47,687 nt of DNA from Myxosarcina sp. GA_180221_E-2-1-MAG-40_15 (GTDB lineage Bacteria > Cyanobacteriota > Cyanobacteriia > Cyanobacteriales > Xenococcaceae): positions 1-47,687 of the forward strand of contig JAIMKV010000035.1 in the NCBI GenBank assembly GCA_020692205.1, in the 5' to 3' direction. The notes under the pieces are model-generated. The model worked only from the letters and a program-made list of their open reading frames with translations. It did no database searches and was not told the DNA's origin. The position numbers were made by a program, and so were the translations under genes. This document shows positions 35,816-45,481 of the stretch, piece by piece (within the stretch, counting starts at the first letter, position 1; the number at the start of each line of letters is the position of its first letter).

Positions 35816-37360
35816 ATGAATTTAACCACAGAAATACTTTCCCAACAGCCAGACAATGTCTTAGCAAAATTACGCCAAGCAGATCGATTGTGGTTAAATT
35901 TACGCTCAGGAAACATAGATACATCAGAAGTTGTTACCAGCAGTTCAGCAATAATTGGCGAATCCGTCACAGATATTGTGATCTGTGGCGGAACATTAGG
36001 CATACTGTTAGGTGCAGCACTACAGAAGCTTGGTTGGCAAGTTATGCTAATTGAAAGGGGAATTCTCCAGGGAAGAAAACAAGAATGGAATATTTCGCGT
36101 CAGGAGTTAAATACACTGCTCGAATTAGAGTTGTTGACCCCAGAAGAATTAGAAACAGCGATCGCTACTGAATATAATCCCGCCAGAGTCAGCTTTAAAG
36201 AGAAGGAAGAAGTCTGGGTACAAGATGTTTTAAACATTGGAGTCGATCCTGTTTATTTACTAGCTCAACTCAAACAAAAATTTCTTCAAGCCGGGGGAAC
36301 ACTATTAGAAAATACAGCGTTTAAATCGGCTACAGTTCATCCTAATGGAGTAGTCATACAAGCAGGAGAACAAACGATTCAAGCTCGCCTGTTAATCGAT
36401 GCTATGGGACACTTTTCACCGATTATCAAACAGGCAAGAAATGGGGTTAAACCTGAAGCAGTTTGCGTCGTAGTTGGTAGCTGCGCCCAAGGATTTCCTG
36501 AAAACCAGACAGGAGATTTAATTTATTCCTTCACGCCGATCATCAATAACTGTCAGTATTTTTGGGAAGCTTTTCCTGCTAAAGATGGTCGTACTACCTA
36601 TATGTTTAGTTATTTAGATGCCGACCCAGCAAGACCAAGCCTAGAATACTTTATGGATGAATATCTTAGGCTTATGCCAAAATATCAAAATATTAGCTTA
36701 GAACAGCTAAAATTTCAGCGTTTTTTATTTGGCTTTTTTCCTGCATACAAAGACAGTCCAATAAAATTACCTTTTAATCGCATTTTGCCTGTAGGTGACA
36801 GTGCCGGGGGACAATCTCCTGTAAGCTTTGGTGGCTTTGGCGCCATGATTCGTCATTTGAAACGTCTGACTAACGGGATCAACGAAGCTTTAATCGTAGA
36901 TCGCTTAAGCAATAAAGATTTAGTTCTACTACAGCCATATCAACCCAATATCTCTGTGACCTGGTTATTTCAGCAAACCATGAGCGTAGAGGTTGGTAAA
37001 CAGGTTAACCCTGAGCAAATTAATAATTTGATGAGCGGTGTTTTTGCCGTCATGAAGCGTTTGGGAGATGACGTACTTAAACCATTTTTACAGGACGTAA
37101 TTCAATTTGCACCTTTAACCAAAACTTTGCCTTTAGTTAATCCCAAATTAATCTTGCCTTTGCTACCTCAAATTGGCATCAACTCTTTAGTGAACTGGAG
37201 TTTTCACTATTTCAACTTGGCACTTTATAGTGGTTTGTATAGTGCAGCCAAACTAGTTCAACCAGCAATCAACAATCTCTCGCCGTCTCAGCAATATTAT
37301 TATCATCGTTGGCTGGATGCCTGGAAATATGGTTCAGGTAATGATTATCAACAAGATTAA
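35816..37360 (+). CDS. cruP: CruP, lycopene-cyclase-family flavoprotein
   Basis: 514 residues. The N-terminal FAD-binding fold reads VTDIVICGGTLGILLGAALQ (51-70) with the ribose-binding Glu80 in LIERG. The block QEWNISRQEL (89-98) and the later LPVGDSAGGQSPVSFGGFGA are the CruA/CruP signature. The length fits CruP; CruA is longer. CruA cyclises lycopene, while CruP, its paralogue in cyanobacteria and plants, is reported to limit carotenoid epoxides under high oxygen and shows weak or no cyclase activity. The gene lies behind a desaturase-family gene on the same strand, perhaps under the same GntR control. Confidence 0.85.
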   Translation: MNLTTEILSQQPDNVLAKLRQADRLWLNLRSGNIDTSEVVTSSSAIIGESVTDIVICGGTLGILLGAALQKLGWQVMLIERGILQGRKQEWNISRQELNTLLELELLTPEELETAIATEYNPARVSFKEKEEVWVQDVLNIGVDPVYLLAQLKQKFLQAGGTLLENTAFKSATVHPNGVVIQAGEQTIQARLLIDAMGHFSPIIKQARNGVKPEAVCVVVGSCAQGFPENQTGDLIYSFTPIINNCQYFWEAFPAKDGRTTYMFSYLDADPARPSLEYFMDEYLRLMPKYQNISLEQLKFQRFLFGFFPAYKDSPIKLPFNRILPVGDSAGGQSPVSFGGFGAMIRHLKRLTNGINEALIVDRLSNKDLVLLQPYQPNISVTWLFQQTMSVEVGKQVNPEQINNLMSGVFAVMKRLGDDVLKPFLQDVIQFAPLTKTLPLVNPKLILPLLPQIGINSLVNWSFHYFNLALYSGLYSAAKLVQPAINNLSPSQQYYYHRWLDAWKYGSGNDYQQD

Positions 37361-37504
37361 GCGCCAAAAAAATTTGTTAATTAAAGTGGTGGGTGCATCC
37401 AATTTGAGAGCATGTTACAGCAACGCCGAATGCGGCGGGGCTATTGACCGCTGACTATTAGCAAAACACACTGCTATAAATAATTTCCGTAATTGTTCAT
37501 TGTC

Positions 37505-40186
37505 TCAGTTACCATACTTACTGCGTTGCATAATCAATTTAGCCACTAAACCCGTCCAGCCTGTCTGATGAGATGCACCCAAGCCAGCGCCGTTATCTCC
37601 GTGGAAGTATTCATTAAACAGCAACAAATTTCCCCAATTAGGATCGAAATGTAATTTGGCAAAATCGCCATACACTGGGCGAAATCCAGCTTCATTGGGT
37701 AAGAAGATACTAATTAGTCTTCGTTCTAATTCTGCTGCTACTTCCCACAGAGTTATCATGTTGCCCGAACCTGTGGGGCATTCAACTTCAAAATCACCAT
37801 CGTAATAATAATCAAATCTTTGCAAAGCTTCAATTAGTAAATAGTTGATCGGAAACCAAATCGGCCCTCGCCAGTTGGAATTACCACCAAACATCTTGGT
37901 CGGAGACTCAGCAGGTTCATAGGTTACGTCGTATTCTTCGTCATTAGTTTCAAAGACGTAAGGATTATCTTGATGGTATTTAGAAACAGAACGAATGCCA
38001 TACTCACTCAAAAATTCGGTTTCGTCGAGCATTTTCTGAAGTAGTAACTTCAGTCTAGCTTCATTGACCACGGCTAGCAGACGACGAGAATTATTGTCAC
38101 AGCCTTCCATACAGGCAAGATTACGACTCAGTTCGGGACGTTCGTTGATGAACCATTGAACTCGATTATTAAAACCCTTTAACTTTTCCATTGTTTCTTG
38201 TTCGATAGTAGTTACCGCCAAGAGAGGAATTAAGCCAACAAGCGATCGCACTTTTAGATCGATATTTTTTCCACTGGGAAGATGCAGCACATCATAATAA
38301 AAGCCATCTTCTTCATTCCACAGATCCGTGCCTTCTGTACCCAGGTGATTCATGGCATCAACGATATAAAGGAAATGCTCAAAAAACTTGCTGGCAATAT
38401 CTTCATAAACATCGTTGTCTTGGGCTAGTTCTAAGGCAATAGTGAGCAAGTCCAAACAGTAAGTTGCCATCCAGCTAGTACCGTCAGACTGAGATAGTTT
38501 CCCTCCTGTCGGTAATTCATCACCGCGATTAAATACGCCAATGTTATCTAAACCCAAGAAGCCACCTTGAAAGACGTTGTTACCTCCCTCATCTTGCTGA
38601 TTTACCCACCAGGTAAAGTTAATTAATAGCTTCTGGAAAACTCGCTCTAAAAACTTTTTATCCGAACGTCCGTACATCTCTTGTTCGATCGTATAAACCC
38701 GCCAAGCAGCCCAGGCATGAACGGGAGGATTTACGCCGTTAAAATCCCACTCATAGGCAGGCATTTGTCCTGAGGGATGCATATACCATTCACGGGTAAG
38801 GCGTTCTAGCTGTTTCTTGGCAAAATCAGGATCGATCGCTGCCAAGGGAATCATGTGAAAGGCTAAATCCCAAGCAGCAAAATAAGGATATTCCCATTTA
38901 TCGGGCATCGAAATTACATCATCGGTATGGAGATGAATCCAGCTACTATTAGTACCCTGTTGGCGTTTTTTAGGTGGTTTGGGTTGGGCAGGGTCGCCTT
39001 CTAGCCAAGTATCTACTACGTAATGATAATATTGCTTGTTCCACAGCATTCCTGCAAATGCTTGACGTTCCACGTTTTGTAATTCCCAGCTTTTTTGGTG
39101 AGGAGATACTCGCTGATAAAATTCGTCCGCTTCTTGTTGACGTGTCTGAAAAATATCGTTAAACGGCTGTCCAAATGGTGTGGTTAAGTCTGGTTGATCA
39201 CAGAGTCTTAATTGTATACCCGTAGTTTCTCCACCGCCTATTTCTAAAGTGTAATGTGCCGCGAATTTTGTGCCAATGTTGTCTGGGTTGACTGCATCTT
39301 GTTTTCCTGCGACTACGTACTTGTGAAACGCATCTTTGACGTAGGGCGAATCATTTTCTGCGTTAGATAATCGCTGATGATTAGTATTATTTTCGGTGAA
39401 CAGTAGGGGCGATGTTTGACCGTCTCTGACATTAGCACAATAGAGCCATCGCTTATCGAGATCGGGATGTTGCGCTTCAATAATGCTGTAATCTTTAGTG
39501 CGATCATATATTTTTAATCTGGGCTTTTCTACCTCGTAACCCCAAGACCAAATATTGCGAAACCAAAGAGTAGGCAGCAAGTGGATCGTTGCTGAATCGT
39601 TACTGCGATTGGTTACTTGAATATAGATTAAAATATCTTCATCACTGCCTTTGGCATATTCAACAGTGACATCAAAGTACTGATCTTGTTCAAAGATTCC
39701 TGTTTCGATTAGTTCAAACTCTCGATCTTGTAAACCTCGTTTTTTGTTTTCCTGCTCTAACTGCCAATAAGGAAAACTTTTCTGAGGATACTTGTAGAGA
39801 AACTTCATGTAAGAATGAGTCGGAGTATTATCAAGATGAAAATAGCACTCTTTGACATCTTCTCCATGATTGCCTTGGCTATTAGTTAAGCCAAATAATC
39901 TTTCTTTTAAAAAGGGATCGCGTTCATTCCATAAAGCCAATGAAAAACATAATCGCTGATGATTGTCAGAGATCCCGGCAATGCCATCTTCTCCCCAGCG
40001 GTATGCTCGATAATGTGACTGTTCAAAACTAAAATAATCCCAAGCTGAACCGTCTTCGCTATAATCTTCCCTTACTGTTCCCCATTGGCGATCGCTCAAA
40101 TAACAACCCCATCTCCGCCAATATGCCTTTCTTTCTCTGTCTTCTTTTAATCTAATTTCTTCTTGGGTAAGCTTTTGGTCTGACAT
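37505..40186 (-). CDS. Glucosidase, GH63/MGH1-like
   Basis: 893 residues. An N-terminal beta-rich domain (about 15-350, with RWGEDGIAGISDNHQRLCFS and LPTLWFRNIWSWG) is followed by an (alpha/alpha)6 barrel (about 370-890). In the barrel the blocks WEYPYFAAWDLAFHMIPLA, MPAYEWDFNGVNPPVHAWA, MFGGNSNWRGPIWFPINYL and YFHGDNGAGLGASHQTGWTG are typical of the group of bacterial proteins related to GH63 glucosidases (mannosylglycerate-hydrolase-like barrel). The Asp of AWD and a Glu near the end are candidate catalytic acids. No signal peptide, so it acts in the cytosol, likely on an alpha-glucoside or compatible solute; this is inference. It is alone on its strand. Confidence 0.85.
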   Translation of the reverse strand: MSDQKLTQEEIRLKEDRERKAYWRRWGCYLSDRQWGTVREDYSEDGSAWDYFSFEQSHYRAYRWGEDGIAGISDNHQRLCFSLALWNERDPFLKERLFGLTNSQGNHGEDVKECYFHLDNTPTHSYMKFLYKYPQKSFPYWQLEQENKKRGLQDREFELIETGIFEQDQYFDVTVEYAKGSDEDILIYIQVTNRSNDSATIHLLPTLWFRNIWSWGYEVEKPRLKIYDRTKDYSIIEAQHPDLDKRWLYCANVRDGQTSPLLFTENNTNHQRLSNAENDSPYVKDAFHKYVVAGKQDAVNPDNIGTKFAAHYTLEIGGGETTGIQLRLCDQPDLTTPFGQPFNDIFQTRQQEADEFYQRVSPHQKSWELQNVERQAFAGMLWNKQYYHYVVDTWLEGDPAQPKPPKKRQQGTNSSWIHLHTDDVISMPDKWEYPYFAAWDLAFHMIPLAAIDPDFAKKQLERLTREWYMHPSGQMPAYEWDFNGVNPPVHAWAAWRVYTIEQEMYGRSDKKFLERVFQKLLINFTWWVNQQDEGGNNVFQGGFLGLDNIGVFNRGDELPTGGKLSQSDGTSWMATYCLDLLTIALELAQDNDVYEDIASKFFEHFLYIVDAMNHLGTEGTDLWNEEDGFYYDVLHLPSGKNIDLKVRSLVGLIPLLAVTTIEQETMEKLKGFNNRVQWFINERPELSRNLACMEGCDNNSRRLLAVVNEARLKLLLQKMLDETEFLSEYGIRSVSKYHQDNPYVFETNDEEYDVTYEPAESPTKMFGGNSNWRGPIWFPINYLLIEALQRFDYYYDGDFEVECPTGSGNMITLWEVAAELERRLISIFLPNEAGFRPVYGDFAKLHFDPNWGNLLLFNEYFHGDNGAGLGASHQTGWTGLVAKLIMQRSKYGN

Positions 40187-40442
40187 AGCTTTAGACAGTA
40201 TAGAACTTATAGTAATTGCCTATTCTAAGGCGATCGCACTTCGGCTTTAATCTGACAAACGATAGACAAGATTATAGTTGATTGCCTAAAGCACCAATTT
40301 CATCACTTTTAGAGATTTCGATATTATGTAATCTTTAGCAAGTAATTTCGGATAACTTTTAATTAAATGTTTAAAAGTTCAGTATTTAAGCAATCTTGGC
40401 TAAATTACTGCCAATCAAACTAAATTAAACACTAAGTATAGA

Positions 40443-42359
40443 ATGATATCAGCAAGCAAACAAACGGCTCAACTGAAGTTAGAACAAGCGATCGCGCGCA
40501 GTCAAGACTATTTACTGTCAATTCAAAACCCTGATGGCTATTGGTGTGCCGAATTAGAGTCCAATGTAACTATTACGGCTGAAGTTGTTCTGCTGCATAA
40601 GATTTGGAGAACAGACAAAACTAGACCCTTAAAGAAAGCCGAAGCTTACTTGCGATCGCAACAGCGCAAACATGGTGGCTGGGAGCTTTATTATGGAGAC
40701 GGTGGCGAACTTTCTACTACTGTCGAAGCATACATGGCGTTACGTTTGTTAGGTGTCCCCCAAGCCGATCCAGCCTTAATCGAAGCCCAGAAATTTATTC
40801 GGCAACATGGTGGCATTAGCCAGACGCGCATCTTTACTAAACTGCATCTAGCATTAATCGGCTGCTATGACTGGCGGGGATTACCCTCAATTCCGCCTTC
40901 AATTATGCTGTTACCAGAAGCATCTCCTTTTACAATTTATGAAATGTCTAGCTGGGCAAGAGGTAGTACTGTACCGCTACTAATTGTCTTTGACCGCAAG
41001 CCGATATTCAAGCTAGATACGCCAATCAATCTAGATGAACTATACACCGAAGGAGTGGCTAACGTTCGCTATGAGCTACCCCGCAGTAACGACTGGACAG
41101 ATCTCTTTGTGCATCTCGATGATGCTTTTAAATTACTAGAGAATCTTAATCTAGTGCCATATAGAGCAGAAGGAATCGCTGCTGCGGAAAAATGGATCTT
41201 AGAAAGGCAAGAAGCGACAGGCGACTGGGGCGGAATTATTCCCGCAATGCTTAACTCTTTATTAGCTTTACGTACTCTGAACTATAACGTTAACGATCCA
41301 GTAATTCAGCGTGGCTTAACCGCCGTTGATAACTTTGCCATCGAAACTGTCGATAGCTATCGGATCCAGCCCTGTATCTCTCCTGTATGGGACACAGCAT
41401 GGTGTTTAAGGGCTTTGGTTGAGTCGGGAGTAGCTACAGATTGTCCAGCCTTGGTCAAAGCTGGACAATGGCTATTAGACAAGCAAATTCTCGATTATGG
41501 CGACTGGGCGGTAAAAAATCAGGACGTTACCCCTGGCGGTTGGGCATTTGAATTTGATAATCGCTTCTATCCCGATCTAGATGATTCAGCAGTGGTGGTC
41601 ATGGGTTTGTCTGGGGTTAAACTCCCTGATGAAGCTAAAAAACATCAGGCGATCGCTCGTTGTCTTAACTGGATGGCATCGATGCAGTGTAAACCTGGAG
41701 GTTGGGCAGCTTTTGACCGCGATAATGACCAGGAATGGATTAACTTGATTCCCTATGGCGACTTAAAAGCCATGATCGATCCCAATACCGCCGATGTTAC
41801 GGCTAGAGTATTGGAGATGTTAGGAGAATGTCGCTTGGAGATTGATGATCAACGAGTCCAAAGAGCGATCGCTTATTTGATCCAAGAACAATCAGCAGAC
41901 GGGAGTTGGTTTGGTCGTTGGGGCGTAAACTATATTTATGGTACAAGTGGGGTACTCTCTGCCTTAAGCTTGATTGCACCGACTCGTTGTCGATCGCAAA
42001 TCGAGCGGGGTGCAGCCTGGTTAGTAAGCTGTCAAAATTCTGATGGCGGTTGGGGTGAAACCTGCGCTAGCTATAACGATGATAGTTTAAAAGGTACAGG
42101 AGTTAGTACTGCTTCTCAAACAGCCTGGGCATTGCTGGGCATTATGGCAGCCATGCAAGGGATTGAGTTTGCTGGACAGCCATCAATTAATCGCGGAATT
42201 GAGTATTTGCTAAATACTCAACAGTCTGATGGAACTTGGAATGAATCTCAGTTTACTGGCACAGGTTTTCCCTGCCATTTCTATCTGAAATATCATTTAT
42301 ATCAGCAATATTTTCCGCTTCAGGCTCTTGCTAGGTATAGCCGCGCTAACATTCTGTAG
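40443..42359 (+). CDS. shc: Squalene-hopene cyclase
   Basis: 638 residues. It folds squalene into hopene and hopanol, the base of hopanoid membrane lipids. The protonating motif is Asp378-Leu-Asp380-Asp381 (YPDLDDSAVVVMG). QW repeats are frequent: DGYWCAELES, KHGGWELYYG, GDWGGIIP, KPGGWAAFDRD, ADGSWFGRWGVNYIYG, SDGGWGETCASY and SDGTWNESQF. The size is normal. No other hopanoid genes are adjacent, as is common in cyanobacteria. It converges with carA, 38 bp away. Confidence 0.96.
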   Translation: MISASKQTAQLKLEQAIARSQDYLLSIQNPDGYWCAELESNVTITAEVVLLHKIWRTDKTRPLKKAEAYLRSQQRKHGGWELYYGDGGELSTTVEAYMALRLLGVPQADPALIEAQKFIRQHGGISQTRIFTKLHLALIGCYDWRGLPSIPPSIMLLPEASPFTIYEMSSWARGSTVPLLIVFDRKPIFKLDTPINLDELYTEGVANVRYELPRSNDWTDLFVHLDDAFKLLENLNLVPYRAEGIAAAEKWILERQEATGDWGGIIPAMLNSLLALRTLNYNVNDPVIQRGLTAVDNFAIETVDSYRIQPCISPVWDTAWCLRALVESGVATDCPALVKAGQWLLDKQILDYGDWAVKNQDVTPGGWAFEFDNRFYPDLDDSAVVVMGLSGVKLPDEAKKHQAIARCLNWMASMQCKPGGWAAFDRDNDQEWINLIPYGDLKAMIDPNTADVTARVLEMLGECRLEIDDQRVQRAIAYLIQEQSADGSWFGRWGVNYIYGTSGVLSALSLIAPTRCRSQIERGAAWLVSCQNSDGGWGETCASYNDDSLKGTGVSTASQTAWALLGIMAAMQGIEFAGQPSINRGIEYLLNTQQSDGTWNESQFTGTGFPCHFYLKYHLYQQYFPLQALARYSRANIL

Positions 42360-42379
42360 GAGTTGAGCCATGCCAACTC
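42360..42379. terminator. Weak hairpin between shc and carA
   Basis: GAGTTG (42360-42365) pairs with CAACTC (42374-42379) around an eight-base loop in the 38-bp gap between the convergent genes. There is no strong T run on either side. Confidence 0.35.
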
Positions 42380-42397
42380 TTACAAGATAAGTGTTGT

Positions 42398-43558
42398 TTA
42401 ACTCTTTGTCGCGTCTCGCATTAATTTGACAAACTTCTCAAATAAATAATCAGCATCATGAGGGCCAGGGCTAGCTTCAGGGTGATATTGTACGGAAAAG
42501 AAAGGCAAGGTTTTATGACACAGACCAGCTACAGTTTGATCGTTAAGATTCAGGTGAGTTATTTCCACATCTGCCCCTAAAGATTTTTCGGCGATCGCAA
42601 ATCCATGATTTTGACTAGTAATTTCAATCTGCTTTTGTAGTCCTGCGGGTTGGTTTAAACCTCGATGTCCAAACTTGAGCTTGAACGTATCAGCACCGAG
42701 GGATAATCCTAATATCTGATGTCCCATGCAGATGCCAAAAGTCGGCTTTCCTGCCTGTAGCAGTTCTTTAGTTGTAGAGATCCCTTCTTTAACTGCTGCG
42801 GGATCTCCAGGGCCATTAGACAGAAAAATCCCGTCAGGATTATGAGCTAGAATTTCTTCGCTAGAGGTATTGGCAGGAACAACAATTACTTTGCAGCCAT
42901 AGCTAGCTAAACGACGCAAAATATTGCGTTTGATGCCAAAATCAATCGCTACTACCGTGAGGGGCTGACCCCGCCCCGTCAGGGGATCATCTTGGCTAGT
43001 ATTAGAGGCAAATTCCCATTCTGCTTCTGTCTCCTCAGACCATTGGTATACCTGAGTTGTAGTTACTTCTTTGACTAAGTTTAATCCCGCCATATTAGGA
43101 GCTTCCTGCACCAGCTTCAGTAGCCTCTGGGGATCGAGAATTTCTGTCGAAACACCGCCGTTAATTGCTCCATAGTCTCTTAATTTGCGAGTCAGCGATC
43201 GCGTATCAATGCCATAAATACCAGGAATATCTCTTTCTTTTAAATAGTCTGGTAAAGATTGAGTAGAACGCCAATTGCTTGGACGATAGGTAATATTTCG
43301 TGCAATTACCGCTCTAGCCTGAACTTTGTCGGATTCTTCGTCAGCCGAGTTTACTCCTGTGTTACCCAACTCAGGATAAGTAAAAGTAATAATCTGACCA
43401 GCATAGCTGGGATCGGTCAAAACCTCTTGATATCCTGTCATACCCGTATTAAAGACTACTTCTCCTACCGCAGTTCCTGCTGCGCCAAAAGACCAACCGC
43501 GATACGTAGTTCCATCAGCTAAAACAAGTAAAGCATCTTTGGCATTGGGTTTAAGCAT
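42398..43558 (-). CDS. carA: Carbamoyl-phosphate synthase small subunit
   Basis: 386 residues from the ATG that gives [13 protein letters not shown]; three codons more are open upstream. It hydrolyses glutamine and passes ammonia to CarB for carbamoyl phosphate, used for arginine and pyrimidines. The N-terminal CarA domain has [20 protein letters not shown] and [15 protein letters not shown]. The C-terminal class I amidotransferase has Cys277 (FGICMGHQ), His359 and Glu361 (YHPEASPGP). carB is not in the window. Confidence 0.96.
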   Translation of the reverse strand: MLKPNAKDALLVLADGTTYRGWSFGAAGTAVGEVVFNTGMTGYQEVLTDPSYAGQIITFTYPELGNTGVNSADEESDKVQARAVIARNITYRPSNWRSTQSLPDYLKERDIPGIYGIDTRSLTRKLRDYGAINGGVSTEILDPQRLLKLVQEAPNMAGLNLVKEVTTTQVYQWSEETEAEWEFASNTSQDDPLTGRGQPLTVVAIDFGIKRNILRRLASYGCKVIVVPANTSSEEILAHNPDGIFLSNGPGDPAAVKEGISTTKELLQAGKPTFGICMGHQILGLSLGADTFKLKFGHRGLNQPAGLQKQIEITSQNHGFAIAEKSLGADVEITHLNLNDQTVAGLCHKTLPFFSVQYHPEASPGPHDADYLFEKFVKLMRDATKS

Positions 43559-43799
43559 ATTTACCATTTAGTTTTAGATCCTAACTAGGTTTATTCCTCT
43601 CAAAAAACAATTTATCAGTTATCGGTAAGATGAATTATTTCATTAAGAAACTAATAAACAATTGTGATTTTGACTGTAGTTAACGTTACCAAGTTCATCC
43701 CGACGAGATAGACTATTTAATGTGTTAACAATATCGTTGCCACAATTGATATCGTTATTAACAGTAAAATAACACTAGCGCGAGTTTGATTGAGAAAGC

Positions 43800-44885
43800 A
43801 TGAGTCCTAGAAAACTAACCGAAGACGATAAGCAAGATATTCTTGAACAATATCGTAATTCTGAAGCAACTACTTCAACCTTGGCCCAAAGTTATGAGGT
43901 CAGTAGTTCTACGATCAGTCGCTTTCTCAAAAATAAATTATCTTCCAATGAATATGAAGATTTAATCCAGCAAAAACGTTTGGCACGTACTCCCAGGGGG
44001 GAAAAGTCATTAGAGAAAGCTGAAAGTAGTATCCAGAAGGCTCAGACCAAGCCTACATCTCGGTTCAAAGTCAAGCAGAAAGAAGTTCAAACTGCGATGG
44101 TCGAAGACGATGCTCTGTTGGAAGCTACTGCGTCTAAGAAACCCAAGATCAATACACCCACCCAATTGGAGACGGAATCCAAAGTACCTCAGCGCCGTCG
44201 CCGTCGTTCTACGTCTGAACCAGGATTAGGAACTGTCGCCTCAGAGACGATGGATGAGTCAACTCAAACAATCATAGAATCTGCCCCCGTCAAACTGATT
44301 TTAGATACTAAAATAAGCGGTAAGTCTAATATTGAGGATCTATCTCAAAGCGATCAGCCTAGTGGCATCGCTCCGCAACGCCTAATTCTCAAAAGCGATC
44401 GAGTTGAACCAGACGAGGATGAGGATGATGATGCTATGGACATCATGGTTCTCAAAGAGATGCTAGGTGAAGATCTAGAAGATATTAATGATGACGAAGA
44501 TGACGATGACGATGAGGATTGGGAAGAGGATGAAGGCGTGCCTTACCCTAGTAGACACGCTAGTCTGAGCGATGTCCAGATTCTTCCTTTATCTCAAGCT
44601 TCAATTCCTAGAACTTGCTATTTGGTAATAGATCGCTCGGCAGAATTGATTGTTAAACCCTTAGCCGATTTTGCGGATTTAGGTGCAATTCCTGAGACAG
44701 AAGTGAGCCAAAGAACTCTTCCTGTGTTTGATAACCATCGCATTGCCAAACGATTTTCCCATCGTCGCGAACGAGTAATCAAAGTTCCTGATGGTCGCAT
44801 GTTACAAAAGACCTCACACCATCTTCAGGATAAAGGAATCACTAGACTATTGATTGATGGTCAAATTTATTCTCTATCCAATTAA
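43800..44885 (+). CDS. HTH protein with basic and acidic segments, unknown function
   Basis: 361 residues. Residues 1-60 are a homeodomain-like HTH of the kind found in transposases (KLTEDDKQDILEQYRNSEAT, AQSYEVSSSTISRFLKNKLS). A long linker holds an Arg cluster (PQRRRRRSTS, about 131-139) and, at about 200-250, a very acidic stretch (EPDEDEDDDA, NDDEDDDDDEDWEEDEG). A conserved-looking folded end (about 265-361) begins ILPLSQASIPRTCYLVIDRS and includes FADLGAIPETEVSQRTLPVF. No catalytic transposase domain is present. It looks like a stable chromosomal protein, perhaps a DNA-binding or nucleoid factor; that is inference. Alone on its strand, divergent from carA. Confidence 0.75.
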   Translation: MSPRKLTEDDKQDILEQYRNSEATTSTLAQSYEVSSSTISRFLKNKLSSNEYEDLIQQKRLARTPRGEKSLEKAESSIQKAQTKPTSRFKVKQKEVQTAMVEDDALLEATASKKPKINTPTQLETESKVPQRRRRRSTSEPGLGTVASETMDESTQTIIESAPVKLILDTKISGKSNIEDLSQSDQPSGIAPQRLILKSDRVEPDEDEDDDAMDIMVLKEMLGEDLEDINDDEDDDDDEDWEEDEGVPYPSRHASLSDVQILPLSQASIPRTCYLVIDRSAELIVKPLADFADLGAIPETEVSQRTLPVFDNHRIAKRFSHRRERVIKVPDGRMLQKTSHHLQDKGITRLLIDGQIYSLSN

Positions 44886-45280
44886 ATTCTAATTTGTAAC
44901 CAAGATTATTGTCTGGCAAAGCAGTCTCATCACTGTTGATTCCAATACAGCTCGGTCGACTATTTGTTCAATTGAATTGACCAAAAATAGCCAATGTAAA
45001 TTGAAACCTTACAAATTAAAGAGCTATTTGAAGATCATCTGTTAGCGTGATTAATATCTGGCAATTAAGAATTTGTCAACATTTATCTGCGCCTTAATTT
45101 TTATCTTTTCATTATCAACAATAGAAAAATAAAATTCATAGATTAGAATATATTAATACAAAAGTTTTTATTCTATAGCTAATAACCTAATTGCAGGTAA
45201 TAATATTAAAAATAAGCTTAGCTATATGGTTATCATTCAAACTATATCTGCGTAAAATTAAAGCTTATCAAGATTAATAT
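44886..45280. other. Gene-free AT-rich intergenic region
   Basis: About 395 bp between the HTH gene and the pentapeptide gene. No gene, RNA, operator or repeat recognised; the promoter of the downstream pentapeptide-cutA group should be here. Confidence 0.5.
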
Positions 45281-45481
45281 ATGAATAAAGATCAGCTACT
45301 AAGATTTTATGAGCAAGGCTATAGAGACTTCACAGGAGTAGATTTAGGTGGAGTGGATTTAAGTGGAGTTATGCTAATTGCCGTTAATCTAACGGGAGCT
45401 AATTTGGTTGGAACTAATCTAAGTCGTGCTTTTTTAACCAAATCAAACTTAATTGGGCAAATCTTAGCTTTGCTAAGATGA
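45281..45481 (+). CDS. Pentapeptide-repeat protein, 5' part of a broken gene
   Basis: 66 residues. It has the cap NKDQLLRFYEQGYRDF, like that of the gene at 30.8 kb, then five or six repeats, and ends with the out-of-frame LALLR. Reading resumes in the +1 frame at GANLSFAKMSEVNL if one base is added near 45458-45461, so this and the next frame are most likely one gene of about 313 residues split by a one-base deletion. The stop TGA overlaps the ATG of the next frame (ATGA), so coupled translation of two halves is also possible. Confidence 0.7.
   Translation: MNKDQLLRFYEQGYRDFTGVDLGGVDLSGVMLIAVNLTGANLVGTNLSRAFLTKSNLIGQILALLR

Noticed and set aside
37400-37440. Small hairpin CGCCG/CGGCG after cruP as a terminator
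   Set aside because: The stem is only five bases, with no T run behind it; it may be part of an intergenic repeat but cannot be supported.
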